From JAJYKC01 sp963823105 (lineage in GTDB: Bacteria > Acidobacteriota > Terriglobia > Bryobacterales > Bryobacteraceae), in assembly GCA_963823105.1 (NCBI GenBank), contig CAWGKC010000014.1, positions 62,001-126,000 of the forward strand: a stretch of 64,000 bases of DNA, in the 5' to 3' direction. Position numbers and translations under genes: made by a program. This document shows, in pieces, positions 56,682-64,000 of this stretch. The notes under the pieces are model-generated. The model made no database searches. It saw only the letters and a list, made by a program, of their open reading frames with translations, and was not told where the DNA came from. Within the stretch, counting starts at the first letter, position 1, and each line of letters opens with the position of its first letter.

Positions 56682-57061
56682 ACGCTGGCGGTAAGTCCGA
56701 AGATCAGCAGCGCCAGAACGATCAGGCTGATGACGGCGTAAAGCGAGTCTCCCTGGCGAAAGAAGCTGTACGCCGCGAAAACGACGCGGGCGACGGGCGT
56801 GGCGATCATCAACAGGACGGCGGCTTGAATGAAGCCGCGGCCCTCGCCGCGAAGCGCCTGCTTGAGAGTGGCCCCGATGGTGCGCTGCGCGGGCGGAACC
56901 GGGTGGAATTTGAAGTAAGCGGGAGGCGCGGACCAATGATGGGCGAGGTAAACGGCCGCGCCCACTGCCATCACGAAGGCGGAGAGGATGACGCCGGCCT
57001 GAAGCAGGCGGCCCATTCGATTGTCGATCTCTTCGTCTGTCCAGTTCTCTCCGGTTGGCAT
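56678..57061 (-). CDS. DUF1634-family membrane protein
   Basis: The 127-residue protein has three membrane helices (about 20-41, 73-92 and 105-125) after an acidic WTDEEIDNRMGRLLQAGV start, as in DUF1634. Members of this family usually accompany a TauE/SafE exporter, and that gene lies directly upstream here with two bases between. It may be an accessory subunit of the transporter. It is the last gene of the sulfur-related run. Confidence 0.82.
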   Translation of the reverse strand: MPTGENWTDEEIDNRMGRLLQAGVILSAFVMAVGAAVYLAHHWSAPPAYFKFHPVPPAQRTIGATLKQALRGEGRGFIQAAVLLMIATPVARVVFAAYSFFRQGDSLYAVISLIVLALLIFGLTASV

Positions 57062-57063
57062 GG

Positions 57064-57900
57064 TTAGAGGCGGCCGGTGAATCCGTTGTAAATCATTTCC
57101 ACGGCGAGGACGGCGATGACGAAACGGAACACAATCCTCAGCTTCTCCGTGGGTGCGTGGAACAAAAACGCCGCGCCGGCGAGCGATCCTCCCAACACGC
57201 CGAGCATAACGGGAACGGCGAGACCCGATTGAATGTATCCGTGGCGGAGGAAGACGCCGGCGCTGGCGGCGGCCGTCACACCGATCATGAAGTTACTGGT
57301 GGTGGTGGAAACCTTGAACGGTAGCCGCATGGCCCAATCCATGGCGAGCACTTTCACCGCGCCCGAGCCGATGCCAAGCAAGCCCGAAAGCAAGCCCGCG
57401 CAGTACATCAACGAAAAACCCAGAGGAACCCGTTCGGCGCGATAAGCTTGGGGCTGGGGAACGGCGGGATAGGTTCCGAGGAGGCGAAAACGCGCGGAGA
57501 GACTGCCGGGCGGCGGTGGATCGGACGACGGATGTTCGGGGGGCTTTTGAGCGACAGCGGAATACATCAGGACAAGGCCCAATGTTACGGCTAACACCGA
57601 TGTGGGAACGTGCGTGGCAAGGATGGCGCCGCTGATGGCGCCGATGGTGGTGGCCACTTCAAGGAAGAGCCCGATGCGGACGTTCGAATATCCCGCGCGA
57701 ACGTAAGCCGCGGCCGCGCCGCTCGACGTGGCGATCACCGAAATCAGCGACGCGCCCATTGCGTAGCGCATGTCGACGCCGAACATCAGCGTGAGCATCG
57801 GCACAATCACCACGCCTCCGCCAAGACCAGTGAGGGAGCCGAGGAATCCCGCGATAACGGAACCGGTGGCGACGAGAGCGCTAAACTCCAGCGTGTTCAC
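57064..57900 (-). CDS. TauE/SafE-family sulfite exporter-like transporter
   Basis: The 278-residue protein has about eight hydrophobic segments in the TauE/SafE pattern: GSLTGLGGGVVIVPMLTLMFG near the start, MRYAMGASLISVIATSSGA, and the second repeat GLLSGLLGIGSGAVKVLAMD. The family exports sulfite, sulfoacetate or other sulfur-containing anions. It stands between a thiosulfate-dehydrogenase-like cytochrome and DUF1634, so export of sulfite or a related product is likely. The specific substrate has not been determined. Confidence 0.88.
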   Translation of the reverse strand: MNTLEFSALVATGSVIAGFLGSLTGLGGGVVIVPMLTLMFGVDMRYAMGASLISVIATSSGAAAAYVRAGYSNVRIGLFLEVATTIGAISGAILATHVPTSVLAVTLGLVLMYSAVAQKPPEHPSSDPPPPGSLSARFRLLGTYPAVPQPQAYRAERVPLGFSLMYCAGLLSGLLGIGSGAVKVLAMDWAMRLPFKVSTTTSNFMIGVTAAASAGVFLRHGYIQSGLAVPVMLGVLGGSLAGAAFLFHAPTEKLRIVFRFVIAVLAVEMIYNGFTGRL

Positions 57901-57930
57901 GCCGGCCTTCTCCGCTTCGCGCCGCTCGAA

Positions 57931-58671
57931 TCAGTAATTCTTGTACGCGGCATCGAAGGGAGTGTGAGGCTTGGAGGCGACAAATGTCGAGACGTCATAG
58001 GCTTCCTGCGGGGTGAGAACGCCCGGACGATTTTGCGGCATATTGTGTTGCACGAAAGCGGCCATTTTCGACGGCTGGTTCATGCCGGCGCCGTCGTTGT
58101 ATGCATCCGGCCCCCAGAGCGCGGGCAGAATCGGAGGTTCGCCGGCGCCATCGGCGCCATGGCAAGTGGCGCAGCGGTCGCGATAAACGGCAGCGCCTCT
58201 TCGGGCGTCGCCCTGCAAAGGCGGGAGCTTCACGAAGCCGCGTCCGGGAAACGCTTTCCCTTCCACTTGTCCGCGAGACAGCCAATGAATATAGGACACC
58301 ATGGCGGCCATTTCAACGCCGTTATACGGCAAGGGTTTCCCGCTCTCGCTGCGGGTGAAGCACTCCTGGATGCGGTCCTCCAGCGAGATGACGCGGTGGG
58401 CTCTGTCGTTGTACATCGGGAAAATGCCGGGCATTCCGACCATCGGCGCGGCGTAGGCGGCGGTTCCGCCCTGGATGTGACAATCGTTGCAGCTCAATTT
58501 GTTTCCAGTGTAAGCCGCCGCGTAGTTAGGAGTTTCCTGAAAGATCAGCCGGCCGAGACGAATGCTGTCGCCCACCGGGCCGCCGGGGATCGTCGCGGGA
58601 TCGGGCGGAGTCCAGGCCACGGGCTTTGCGCCCAAATCCTTCGGGCGTTTGGGCGGGGCGCACGCAGTCAA
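57931..58671 (-). CDS. Dihaem cytochrome c lipoprotein, TsdA/SoxA-like
   Basis: The protein has two haem c sites, CNDCH and CATCH. The flanking text resembles thiosulfate dehydrogenase TsdA: a possible cysteine axial ligand in QECFTRSESGKPLPYNG, GPDAYNDGAGMNQ and QHNMPQN. TsdA oxidises thiosulfate to tetrathionate in the periplasm. The start is a problem. The called TTG gives LTACAPPKRP, that is a lipobox, but the hydrophobic part before it (GLTAC preceded by VAL) lacks a start in its own frame. A related hydrophobic MPTYSFLIACL lies in another frame, so a frameshift near 58690 probably hides the signal peptide. Confidence 0.82.
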   Translation of the reverse strand: MTACAPPKRPKDLGAKPVAWTPPDPATIPGGPVGDSIRLGRLIFQETPNYAAAYTGNKLSCNDCHIQGGTAAYAAPMVGMPGIFPMYNDRAHRVISLEDRIQECFTRSESGKPLPYNGVEMAAMVSYIHWLSRGQVEGKAFPGRGFVKLPPLQGDARRGAAVYRDRCATCHGADGAGEPPILPALWGPDAYNDGAGMNQPSKMAAFVQHNMPQNRPGVLTPQEAYDVSTFVASKPHTPFDAAYKNY

Positions 58672-58735
58672 ACCCAGCGCTACGAAGACAGGCGATGAGA
58701 AACGAGTAAGTGGGCAATCCTGAGGCGCATAATTC

Positions 58736-59672
58736 TTAGCGCCGATCCGATGACGCGGCGGGGCCGAAGCCGAATTCCCGATAGATCTCCCGCGCCGCGG
58801 GAGATCCCAGGAAAGCGACCCAGGCTCGCGCCGCCTCCGGATGAGGCGCGTTCTTCAGCACGCCCGCGGCGTAAGTGGCCGTGGTGTTTTGATCGTCCGG
58901 AATTCGGATGGCCTCGATCGGATTGCCGATTTTCCGTTGAAACAGAGCTTCCGATTCCCAAACCACGCCCGCGTCGGCTTGGCCCGACAAGATGCGCATC
59001 GGCGTTTGGCGGTGGTGGATCTGGGTGAGCAGCGTAGTGCCGTTTTTCACCTTGTCCTCCATCACCGTCTTCACCAGCGCCGCGCCGCCGCTCTTTTCGA
59101 GAGAATCGGCGATTTGCCGCGCTACGCCTTCCCACTCGGGGTTTGGCATGGAGAGCCGCACATGTTCGCCAGCCAAATCCTTCAACGAATGGATGCCCAT
59201 TGGATTGCCCGCTCGCACCATGATGGCGAGTCGATTCGTCGCATACGGGACGGCATTTTCGACCTGATTGTCTTTAACCATGGCGTCGAGGACTCGCAGG
59301 CCCGCCTCGTAAACGTCGGCACGGACGGTGATAGTCAGGTTTCCGAGAGTAAGTGTTCCACGGTTGCTCTAACTGCTTGCGTAGAATTCCCGGCGGAAGC
59401 GTTTCGTAGAAGATGTGTCCGCGAAGCTCCGGATGTTCGGACTCAAACCGGGCGACAAGCCCAGGCAGAACCATAAATTGGTTGCCGCCGATGAATAAGA
59501 CGAGCTTGGCTTCCGCTGGATTGCCGTGCAGATCGGGGACGTTGTCTATATCGGGCACTTGAAAGACGTAGCCTTTGTCCGTCGCCGGGTTGTTGTGGCC
59601 TTGGCTCCAGGGAGGAAACGAGGCGGCGGACAAGAAGGCGCCGAACGTGAATGCCGTTACGAGAAGTTTCAT
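58736..59672 (-). pseudogene. ModA-like periplasmic binding protein, one frameshift, no ABC partners
   Basis: The first frame has a signal peptide (VTAFTFGAFLSAASF) and IGGNQFMVLPGLVARFESEHPELRGHIFYETLPPGILRK, the N-lobe of an extracellular binding protein of the molybdate/tungstate-like group. It turns at about 59357 (TGG-A-ACA). Removing that base gives TLTLGNLTITVRADVYEAGLRVLD and joins the second frame with SGQADAGVVWESEALF, the C-lobe. The joined protein has the normal length. No permease or ATPase is present in the cluster, so it may deliver its ligand to a different machine. It overlaps the DsrE-like gene by four bases. Confidence 0.82.
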
Positions 59673-60364
59673 ACCGTGATGTAGGAATAATGGCCGTCGA
59701 TCTGCAACAACGCGACGGAGGCGACCATCGATGGAACGATTAACACGCCGGGGAGTGCATGGGCCTGCAAATCCTTGACCACGTCCTCGGGAGCGGTTTG
59801 AAGTTGCAGCCGCTTGACGATCATTTTCGCCTGTTCCTCGGTCGCCGTATGACAACTCAGAAAGTGGATGCCACGCCGTTGGAGACCCTCCACGCTATGG
59901 TCCTGAAAGCTGGAGTGTTCGTCGCTGGGATTCCCGGCCGCCGAAGACGCGGTCTTCGGTAACTTACTTGGATAAAATATATTCTTCGCCGCGGGCTGGT
60001 TCGTGTCGGGATCGATTACTTTCAACCATTCTCCGAGACGGTATTTCTCCCACATCGAATCGTCGTAGTTCACCATGTTCGCCGCTCCGTGCAAGGCGGC
60101 GACGATGCGGATTTGATCCGGCGCGACTCCGAATCCGAACTCGAAGCCGTTGAGCGAGTTCTTGATGTTATTCAGGAACCTTCCTTCGTTGATCGCGGTA
60201 ACGTCGTAGACTTGACGGATACGGCCGGAGGCGTGAACCAGCCGGTCGAATTCTTCTCGCTTCCAATCCGAGCGCGTATACACTAATTGAGCGCGGGCCG
60301 CGGTGGTCGTTGCGCCCAGGGCGGCAGCGCCGGCGATCATGGTTCGTCTTGAGACTGGTGGCAT
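59669..60364 (-). CDS. Tat-exported DsrE-like protein
   Basis: The 231-residue product begins with a twin-arginine signal (PPVSRRTMIAGAAALGATTTAARA). The rest has the alpha/beta DsrE/DsrF-like pattern: IRIVAALHGAANMVNYDD, then GIHFLSCHTATEEQAKM with a single cysteine (the position that carries persulfide in DsrE/TusA-type carriers), and LPGVLIVPSMVASVALLQ. DsrE proteins are normally cytoplasmic sulfur carriers, so export through Tat is unusual and suggests periplasmic sulfane sulfur handling. The start overlaps the binding-protein gene on one side and a small membrane gene on the other. Confidence 0.82.
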   Translation of the reverse strand: MPPVSRRTMIAGAAALGATTTAARAQLVYTRSDWKREEFDRLVHASGRIRQVYDVTAINEGRFLNNIKNSLNGFEFGFGVAPDQIRIVAALHGAANMVNYDDSMWEKYRLGEWLKVIDPDTNQPAAKNIFYPSKLPKTASSAAGNPSDEHSSFQDHSVEGLQRRGIHFLSCHTATEEQAKMIVKRLQLQTAPEDVVKDLQAHALPGVLIVPSMVASVALLQIDGHYSYITV

Positions 60365-60525
60365 TTCTCTTCTCCTGATGAGTTTGGATCTGGAATGGTT
60401 CCGAGGTTGGCGAGGAACCGGTATTTCGGCTGTTCGGCGCGGCGGCGAAATTCGGGCGACAAGCGGCGCGCCGCGATCATCGCAAGAAGGACGACGGTAG
60501 CCGTGGCGATCATGAAGGCGATCAT
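60337..60525 (-). CDS. Small one-helix membrane protein, CcoQ-like position
   Basis: The 62-residue protein starts with the helix MIAFMIATATVVLLAMIAAR and ends in a basic, proline-rich tail (RRRAEQPKYRFLANLGTIPD). Its ATG overlaps the stop of the oxidase gene (ATGA), and its end overlaps the next gene by 28 bases. The size and place fit CcoQ, the small fourth subunit of cbb3 oxidases, but sequence similarity is weak. It could also be an unrelated anchor. Confidence 0.6.
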   Translation of the reverse strand: MIAFMIATATVVLLAMIAARRLSPEFRRRAEQPKYRFLANLGTIPDPNSSGEEKCHQSQDEP

Positions 60526-63081
60526 GGAGCCGTCTCCATCGCCGCGGCGGGAGAGGCAGGCGCCCGATACAGGGTCCGGATGTAAAAAGTAACGGATTGA
60601 ATTTCGCCAGGCGTAAGCAAGGGCCACGCCTCCATGGCCGAACCGGGGATGCCCGCTTGCATCGTCTGTTCGGCGGCGGCATACGACGGGCGCATCTCGT
60701 GAAAGTCGGCGGGCCGCGGGTCGCGCTTTGCCGCGTCGGGGCCGTTGCCGCCGCCGTCTTCACCGTGGCAGCGGGCGCAGTGGGTGTCGAAGACGCGGCG
60801 GCCCGCTTCGAGCAGCGTGGCATCCGGCGCCCAGCGCGCTTTTTCGGGGAGATCTCCGGCTTGGCCCAGGCTCACGGCATAAGCGGCTACGGCTTCGAGG
60901 TCGGCCGCCGGCAACTCGGTCCACGCCTGCATGGACGACCCGCGAACGCCATGTTGGAGCGTCCGCCAGACCAGGTCCCCGGTTAATTCATAGCCGGCCA
61001 GATTGAACGCGACGGGGCGGAGCGCGCGGCCGCCGGGAGAGCGTCCGTCGCCGTGGATTCCATGGCATCCGGCGCAGTTGGTTACAAAGACGCTCCGGCC
61101 CATGGAAGGCGAAACGGAGCTCTGCGCCGGCGGCGAAAGGGCGGCGGTTTCGACAGGCGCGGGTGTGAGCCGCGCGGCGGGGCGTCCGAGACTCTGCAGA
61201 TAGGCCGTGAGGTCGACGGCTTCGCCGGAGGGATGGTCCGGATCGCCATCGAACATCCACGAATAGGAGGGCATGATCGAATCGGGGACGATATAGCGCG
61301 GGTCGAATAAGTGAACCCGTTGCCAATCTTCGCTCCGGCGGCCGGTCTCACGGGCAAGGTCGGGGCCGATGCGCCGCGTACCCCACAACTGGGGCACCTC
61401 CCGCGCGGTTTCCCATGCCTCCGTGGGTGGGCCGAAACGGCGGATATCCACGTCCAGCATCCGCACCTGTTGAGTATGGCAGTAACCGCACCCGTTACGC
61501 GAGTAGGTGGCGCGGCCGCGTAATTCGGCGGGGGTAAGATCGAGCCGGGCGGCGGCGGGTGTCGTCGCGGCGATCTCGGCGCGCAGATGAATGGCGGGTA
61601 TAATTCCGAGGGCAATGAACGAAACGAGGAAGAAGAGTACGCCTGCGCCGAACGTCGTGGCGTAGGCCGTGTCGATCCAATAGCGCCCGCGTTGCGGCGG
61701 TTCGGCGGCTTCGAGCGGAGCGGAGACAGGTTTCGTCTCCGCGACGGCAGATCCGCTCACGAGACTCGCCGCGAAAGAAACGAATCCGGCAAGCAACATG
61801 CAACCGTCGATCGAGCGGAAGACCCAGTACGGGATCGACGCCCGCACCGATTCGAGCCACGGAAGACGAGTGTTCCAGAGGCTTGCCTGAACGAGGCCGG
61901 CGGCGGTAAGATCGGCGACCATCAACAGCAGGCCACTTACTAAGAGCCAGTAAGACCATGCGAGGGCGCGGGGATTGAAGCGCGCTCCGGGAGTGCGCTG
62001 CCAGATGTGCGCCAACCCGCCCATGGCGGCGAAGGAGGCGAAACCGATCATCGCCAGGTGCGAGTGTCCGATCACCCAGTCGGTGAAATGGACATAGCGG
62101 TTGAGCGACATGACGGCCTGCGCGGAGCCTTGGAGGCTGACGATCAGGTAGAGGACAACGCTGGTCCATACAAACCGCAGCGGCAAGTCCCGCAAGGCCC
62201 GCGCCGCGATGACGGCCGGGATGGACAGAAGCAGGTTGACGACCACGAGAACTACGTCGATTCCTTGATAGATGGACGCCACTTCCGCGGTATGCTGCGC
62301 CCCCATCGGGAGAGAGCTGTAGAGGTAATGATGAATGCCGTTGAGCGGATAGACCAGGAAGAGCAGCCAGAAGCCGGCCATCGAATAGAAGTGGCTGTAA
62401 ATGGGACGGCCGGTGACCGCGGGGATTACGAAGTAGGCGATGGCGAGGGCGAACGGCGTGACAAAGAGCCCGACGGCGTCATGAATCCAAAGGCCGGAAA
62501 ACGCCGCACCCATCGCTCCCGGCAAGAGGTTGGGAACGATGTTACCTACGGGAAAGGCGAGGGCGGTGAAGGTGAGGCCGCCGAGAACATACCAGCCCGC
62601 CACGTAAATCTCGCCCGCGCCGCATAGCAGCAATGGGCGAACGAACTGGACGAGCAGAAGGAGGAAGCCGAGTCTCGACGACGGCGGCGATGGCGAGCGG
62701 AAACTCCGCCCATTCGAGCGGCTGACTGACGCCGGCGAGTACGAGCGTCCAGCCGCCCAGGACGGCGGCGGCGTTCCACAAAACGAAGAGCGCCCATCCC
62801 AGACGAACGCTCGTGACCGGGCGCCGCGTAAGGTAAGGGACGGCGTAATAGAGAAACGCCAGGAACGCGTTGCCGAGCCAGGCGTAAAGAATGCCTTGGG
62901 TGTGGTCGTATCGCAGCCGTCCCCAGGTGAGCCAGGGTTCCTGGGTCAACAGCTCCGGCAAGTGAAACTTGAAGGAGACAAGCAGACCGAAAATCGCCGA
63001 AAGCGCGAGACCGGCGAGCGCGGCAAAGCCGTGAGCGGCGATGAGGCGCCTTTCGAGGCGGATGGGACCGGCGCCGTTCAT
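60522..63081 (-). pseudogene. Fused cbb3-type oxidase CcoN-CcoO-dihaem polypeptide, one frameshift
   Basis: The joined product of about 850 residues starts with CcoN: the low-spin haem histidine in RYDHTQGILYAW, the copper-B pair in NGIHHYLYSS, and GHSHLAMIGFASFAAMGGLAH. A CcoO-like domain follows with one haem (NGCGYCHTQQVR) and the methionine ligand MPSYSWMF. Two more haem c domains (NCAGCHGIHGDG and THCARCHGEDG) then close the protein in place of CcoP. Frame one breaks at about 62676, where removing one base restores GFLLLLVQFVRPLLLCGAG. The protein would reduce oxygen and pump protons in the inner membrane. Confidence 0.88.
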
Positions 63082-63106
63082 TGGTGGAGTCCGCTGGGAG
63101 CGGATA

Positions 63107-63193
63107 TCAGCTCCGGTCGGACCAAATCGCCAGAACCGATAAAAGCAGGCCCGAGAGCAGCAGCGATACGACGAAGATCACACGCCCGTCCAT
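63107..63193 (-). CDS. 28-residue single-helix membrane peptide upstream of the oxidase
   Basis: This frame encodes MDGRVIFVVSLLLSGLLLSV then LAIWSDRS: one hydrophobic helix flanked by charges. Its size, place and orientation are those of small oxidase peptides such as CcoS or CydX, but similarity is not decisive. The bases before the ATG (TTCTTTGGC) are not a strong ribosome binding site. The gap to the rhodanese gene upstream is 116 bases. Confidence 0.45.
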   Translation of the reverse strand: MDGRVIFVVSLLLSGLLLSVLAIWSDRS

Positions 63194-63309
63194 GCCAAAG
63201 AACTTTAACTTTCTCGATTCGCGCAATTTCTATTTGTCCAGCCAATTACGATTTTGAACCCAGGGAGCCGCAGACGGCAAATCAGCAAAGTTTATAGGGC
63301 CATTAGCGA

Positions 63310-63777
63310 TCAAGCTCCCTTATCGACGGGAAAGCCCTTGGCAACCCAGTCCGAGTGGAGGTTCGTCGGAATTTGCAAAACCTTGAGATGGGTAAATCCG
63401 AGGCTTAGCAACAACCGGAAGGCGGGACGGATGTTGGGGCACATCTCCCAGGGGCAGCAACCGCAGTAGATAACAAGCTCCTTGTCCTTGGGTAGCGTTG
63501 CCGCGAGTTTTTTCAGGGCCTCCAGGCCTTCGGGTTTCGTTCCAGGACCGGCGAACACGGCGCCTTTAACGCGGGCGCCGCGATACAGCACCTCGAATCC
63601 CACATGGACGATAGGGGGAACGCCGGCGGGCGAGGCGGCCATGCGCTGGGCGAGTGTCGCGCAGTGCAAAACGTCGGCGGCTTTCCATGGATCCGCTGTG
63701 TCGCCGGCGGCCCCGCTGGAGACCGCAAGCGACAGAAAAAGAGCAACCGGCGCAATCTTGATTGAATATCGAATCAC
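63310..63777 (-). CDS. Periplasmic rhodanese-like sulfurtransferase
   Basis: The 155-residue product begins with a signal peptide (IAPVALFLSLAVSSGAAG). A single rhodanese domain follows with the active-site loop YCGCCPWEMCPN, in which the first cysteine of the loop should carry the persulfide. Additional cysteines in the loop suggest metal or redox influence. Rhodaneses transfer sulfane sulfur from thiosulfate or persulfides. It starts at a GTG, 66 bases after the predicted start of transcription at the shared control region, and is the first gene of the sulfur-related run. Confidence 0.87.
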   Translation of the reverse strand: MIRYSIKIAPVALFLSLAVSSGAAGDTADPWKAADVLHCATLAQRMAASPAGVPPIVHVGFEVLYRGARVKGAVFAGPGTKPEGLEALKKLAATLPKDKELVIYCGCCPWEMCPNIRPAFRLLLSLGFTHLKVLQIPTNLHSDWVAKGFPVDKGA

Positions 63778-63842
63778 GATTTTATGTCTCTCCGCGAACA
63801 GCCACGCTTCAAGCTTGGCGCGGCGTCCCGTCTCACTCCATC

Positions 63843-63878
63843 TTGACTTAGTATATGATCGTATGTAAATATACTCAA
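63843..63878. promoter_or_regulatory. Face-to-face divergent promoters sharing one operator
   Basis: On the minus strand TTGAGT (63878-63873), 17 bases, and TATACT (63855-63850) read towards the rhodanese gene. On the plus strand TTGACT (63843-63848), 17 bases, and TAAATA (63866-63871) read towards the ArsR-type gene. An inverted repeat AGTATAT-12-ATATACT (63850-63875) lies across both. A dimeric ArsR-family repressor bound there would shut both promoters, which gives autoregulation. Confidence 0.7.
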
Positions 63879-64000
63879 GTGAAATCTTCCCGGCCTCCGC
63901 TGAGCGTCCACATGGCGGATCTGATCGCCAAACGTTTTCGCGTTCTCGGAGATCCGTTGCGCCTGCGGATCCTCGGGGCGCTCGAAGATGGCGAAAGAAG
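63879..64000 (+). CDS. ArsR-family regulator, N-terminal part (runs off window)
   Basis: The visible 40 residues read PLSVHMADLIAKRFRVLGDP then LRLRILGALEDGER, the first helices of an ArsR/SmtB winged helix. Start GTG 63879 would lie one base after the predicted transcription start (a leaderless mRNA). An in-frame ATG at 63855 adds MIVCKYTQ with one cysteine, but is within the promoter. Sulfide- or persulfide-sensing ArsR proteins (BigR, SqrR, YgaV) control similar rhodanese and exporter genes elsewhere. The sensing cysteines would be in the missing part, so the signal is unknown. Confidence 0.8.
   Translation, partial: MKSSRPPLSVHMADLIAKRFRVLGDPLRLRILGALEDGER

Overview
The window is about 64 kb of GC-rich bacterial chromosome with densely packed genes on both strands. 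LpxB, a TonB-free OmpA-type outer-membrane protein, TatA and many signal peptides indicate a Gram-negative cell. The mix of VWFA-type exported proteins, a Tricorn-like protease, BNR-repeat proteins, a Gld-like ABC exporter and a DUF5060 glycosidase suggests an Acidobacteriota member, perhaps of the Bryobacterales/Solibacter group. That placement is inference from gene content; no rRNA or tRNA gene was recognised, and no insertion sequence, prophage or CRISPR array.

Layout. 0-9.6 kb: Tricorn-like protease (cut by the window edge), a CheY-like regulator with a substituted phosphosite, a thioesterase, an amidohydrolase, gatB, typA, two membrane proteins and an ABC-F ATPase. 9.8-21.4 kb: radical SAM enzyme, fabI, a four-gene Gld-like export system, an NAD-salvage pair, then an MBL hydrolase, lipA and ftcD. 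21.4-36 kb: secreted BNR, OmpA and VWA proteins, a glycosyltransferase, a pseudouridine synthase, two recA genes about 5 kb apart with a penicillin-acylase homologue between them, then an HU gene behind a structured leader. 36-49 kb: tatA, a FliA/WhiG-type sigma factor, sppA, a NarL-type two-component pair, prolyl oligopeptidase, DUF1223 and a three-gene glycosyltransferase cluster. 49-57 kb: SIMPL, DUF5060, tsaB, an M1-like protein without its zinc motif, and lpxB.

57-64 kb is the most coherent unit. A run of minus-strand genes encodes a periplasmic rhodanese, a one-piece cbb3-type oxidase (CcoN, CcoO and two extra haem c domains), a Tat-exported DsrE-like protein, an orphan binding protein, a TsdA-like dihaem cytochrome, a TauE/SafE exporter and DUF1634. 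It is divergent from an ArsR-family regulator, and one inverted repeat covers two face-to-face promoters. Read together, this looks like a regulated module that oxidises or detoxifies reduced sulfur and passes electrons to oxygen.

Caveat. At least six genes (gatB, the ABC-F ATPase, a VWFA gene, tsaB, the binding protein and the oxidase) are broken by single-base frameshifts within otherwise conserved proteins; nearly all are restored by removing one base. Uncorrected assembly insertions are the likeliest cause, so these are not called firm pseudogenes.
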